A stretch of DNA of 64,000 nucleotides from Trichobilharzia regenti (lineage: Eukaryota; Platyhelminthes; Trematoda; Strigeidida; Schistosomatidae), in assembly GCA_944472135.2 (NCBI GenBank), contig OX235263.1:34401379-34465378 (forward strand). Direction: 5' to 3'. The number at the start of each line of letters is the position of its first letter. The stretch's first letter is position 1. Of this stretch, positions 63,073 to 64,000 are shown piece after piece. Both the position numbers and the translations under genes were made by a program. A model generated the notes under the pieces. That model searched no databases and had not been told where the DNA came from. It saw nothing but the letters and a program-made list of their open reading frames with translations.

Positions 63073-63434
63073 ATGAATCTCCCTTTTTGTTTTAGTATGG
63101 TATCAGATTTCTTCCATCCAAATGTTGGTGGTGTTGAAAGTCATATCTACGCCTTGTCGCAGTGTTTAATTCGCCGTGGTCATCGAGTTGTTGTTATTAC
63201 ACACAGTTATGGTTCAAAAAGTGAACAACGTCAAGGCGTAAGATATTTAGCTCGTGGACTTAAAGTAGGTTTTTTGTGTTTCTTATTTACCATCAACTAA
63301 CTGTTTCACAGGTTTATTATGTCCCAATGCAACCGTTTTATAAACAATCAATTTTCATTACAGGTCTGGGCACATTACCTATAATTCGAGAAATAGTGTT
63401 GCGTGAACAAATCGATATTGTACATGGACATTCG
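63073..63434 (+). CDS. PIGA: PIGA, phosphatidylinositol N-acetylglucosaminyltransferase subunit A (5' exons, partial)
   Basis: PIG-A is the catalytic subunit of the complex at the ER membrane that adds GlcNAc to phosphatidylinositol, the first step of GPI-anchor synthesis. Exon 63073-63264 encodes [20 protein letters not shown], then [19 protein letters not shown] and [10 protein letters not shown], the N-terminal GT4-type glycosyltransferase motif. A 47-bp intron, 63265-63311 (GTAGGT..TTTCACAG), is in phase 0. Exon 63312-63434 encodes [13 protein letters not shown], then [22 protein letters not shown], matching the family. A donor GTATGT follows at 63435 and the gene continues beyond the window. 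The start is either ATG 63073 ([14 protein letters not shown]) or an upstream exon, because TTTTTGTTTTAG at 63085-63096 is a good acceptor just before MVSDFF. No upstream exon was identified. Confidence 0.9.
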
Positions 63435-63521
63435 GTATGTGTAAAATAAATCTAATATTTTTCTGAACTTATTCATTTTGTAAATGTGTTTAAATCAGTA
63501 AAGTGTAGTTGTTAAATATAT

Positions 63522-64000
63522 TATTCTTCCCTTGGGTTCCTAGTGGAACACAGGGCTTCAACTGCATATCTCCACTTGCTCCTATCTTCCGCTGTACTTT
63601 TCACCTGCATCCATGTTAGTCCATACTGTTTCAACTCCTCTTCACACGATCTCCTCCATGTCACCCTTGCACTGACGTCCCACTCGCCGGTTCCCTTTCG
63701 GGTTCCACTCGAGCAATGGCCTGACGCGCGATGTCACCCAGCGGCCTCCTCAGCGAGGAGTGTCCAATCCATCTCCACTTTCTCCTGCATATTTGTTGGT
63801 TGGCGATTGGGTCTTGTTTTGTTTGTTTGTTCCCATAGTTTCTTGTTGGTGATTCTTTCCGACCCGGCCCGGCCATGTGATCTTCAGTATAGAGCGAAGA
63901 CAGTTGTTGTTGATAAAGGTCTGCAATAGCCTGTTGGAAATATTCTTTGTGACCCTCCCGCCAAGATTCTGATCCGTATAGAAGAACTGACTGACTTGAC
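63522..64000 (-). pseudogene. RTE-A 3'-end fragment inside PIGA intron 2
   Basis: The minus strand encodes NQQICRRKWRWIGHS and LRRPLGDIARQAI near 63710-63820, and ends with CCCTGTGTTCCACTAGGAAC near 63533-63553. It runs off the right edge of the window. It is antisense to PIGA and shows small indels (HSSLRRPLG; PARPGRKES). Confidence 0.88.

Overview
The window looks like nuclear DNA of a schistosomatid flatworm, most likely genus Schistosoma. The evidence is two hammerhead ribozymes of the type known from schistosome Sm-alpha SINEs, the mix of RTE, CR1-like, Penelope-like and Ty3/gypsy elements, AT-rich spacer DNA, and one host gene with a 47-bp intron. Only one host gene is recognised with confidence: the 5' exons of PIGA (GPI-anchor GlcNAc transferase, catalytic subunit) at 63073-63434, whose next intron runs off the right edge. 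At least two thirds of the rest is transposable element. Family labels here (RTE-A, RTE-B, CR1-1, gypsy-1 and so on) are local names.

Layout. 0.3-2.5 kb: RTE-A and RTE-B 3' fragments and an LTR-like repeat. 3.1-12.3 kb: four tRNA-headed SINEs of two body types, and Penelope-like (PLE) fragments with GIY-YIG coding and inverted terminal repeats. 13.5-16.7 kb: a PLE reverse transcriptase split by an RTE-A fragment. 17.1-25.1 kb: a solo gypsy LTR, then gypsy-1 (minus strand, 4-bp target duplication), whose gag is split by a 4.1-kb CR1 element. 25.6-27.5 kb: a 3'-truncated RTE-A fused to a serine-rich coding-like stretch of unknown origin. 28.6-32.9 kb: decayed gypsy-2, whose pol is split by a composite insertion carrying two oppositely oriented hammerheads. 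32.95-36.2 kb: a nearly full-length but frameshifted RTE-A. 36.7-47.5 kb: a second CR1 copy (plus strand) split by gypsy-3, a nearly intact 4.5-kb element with complete gag and pol. 48.7-54.5 kb: solo LTRs, CR1 tails and decayed CR1-clade coding. 55.06-55.33 kb: a small foldback element. 56.8-62.9 kb: an almost full-length RTE-B and two fragments of it. 63.07 kb to the end: PIGA with an antisense RTE-A fragment in its second intron.

Connections. The first SINE type is assembled from a tRNA-like head, the RTE-A 5' untranslated region and the RTE-A 3' tail, so RTE-A is its probable mobiliser. The two CR1 copies act as empty-site controls for each other: copy 1 shows the unoccupied gypsy-3 target, and copy 2 shows the sequence before copy 1 was 5'-truncated. 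All three copies of the CR1 3' region carry degenerate TTAGGG runs. No rRNA genes, independent tRNA genes or CRISPR arrays were seen.
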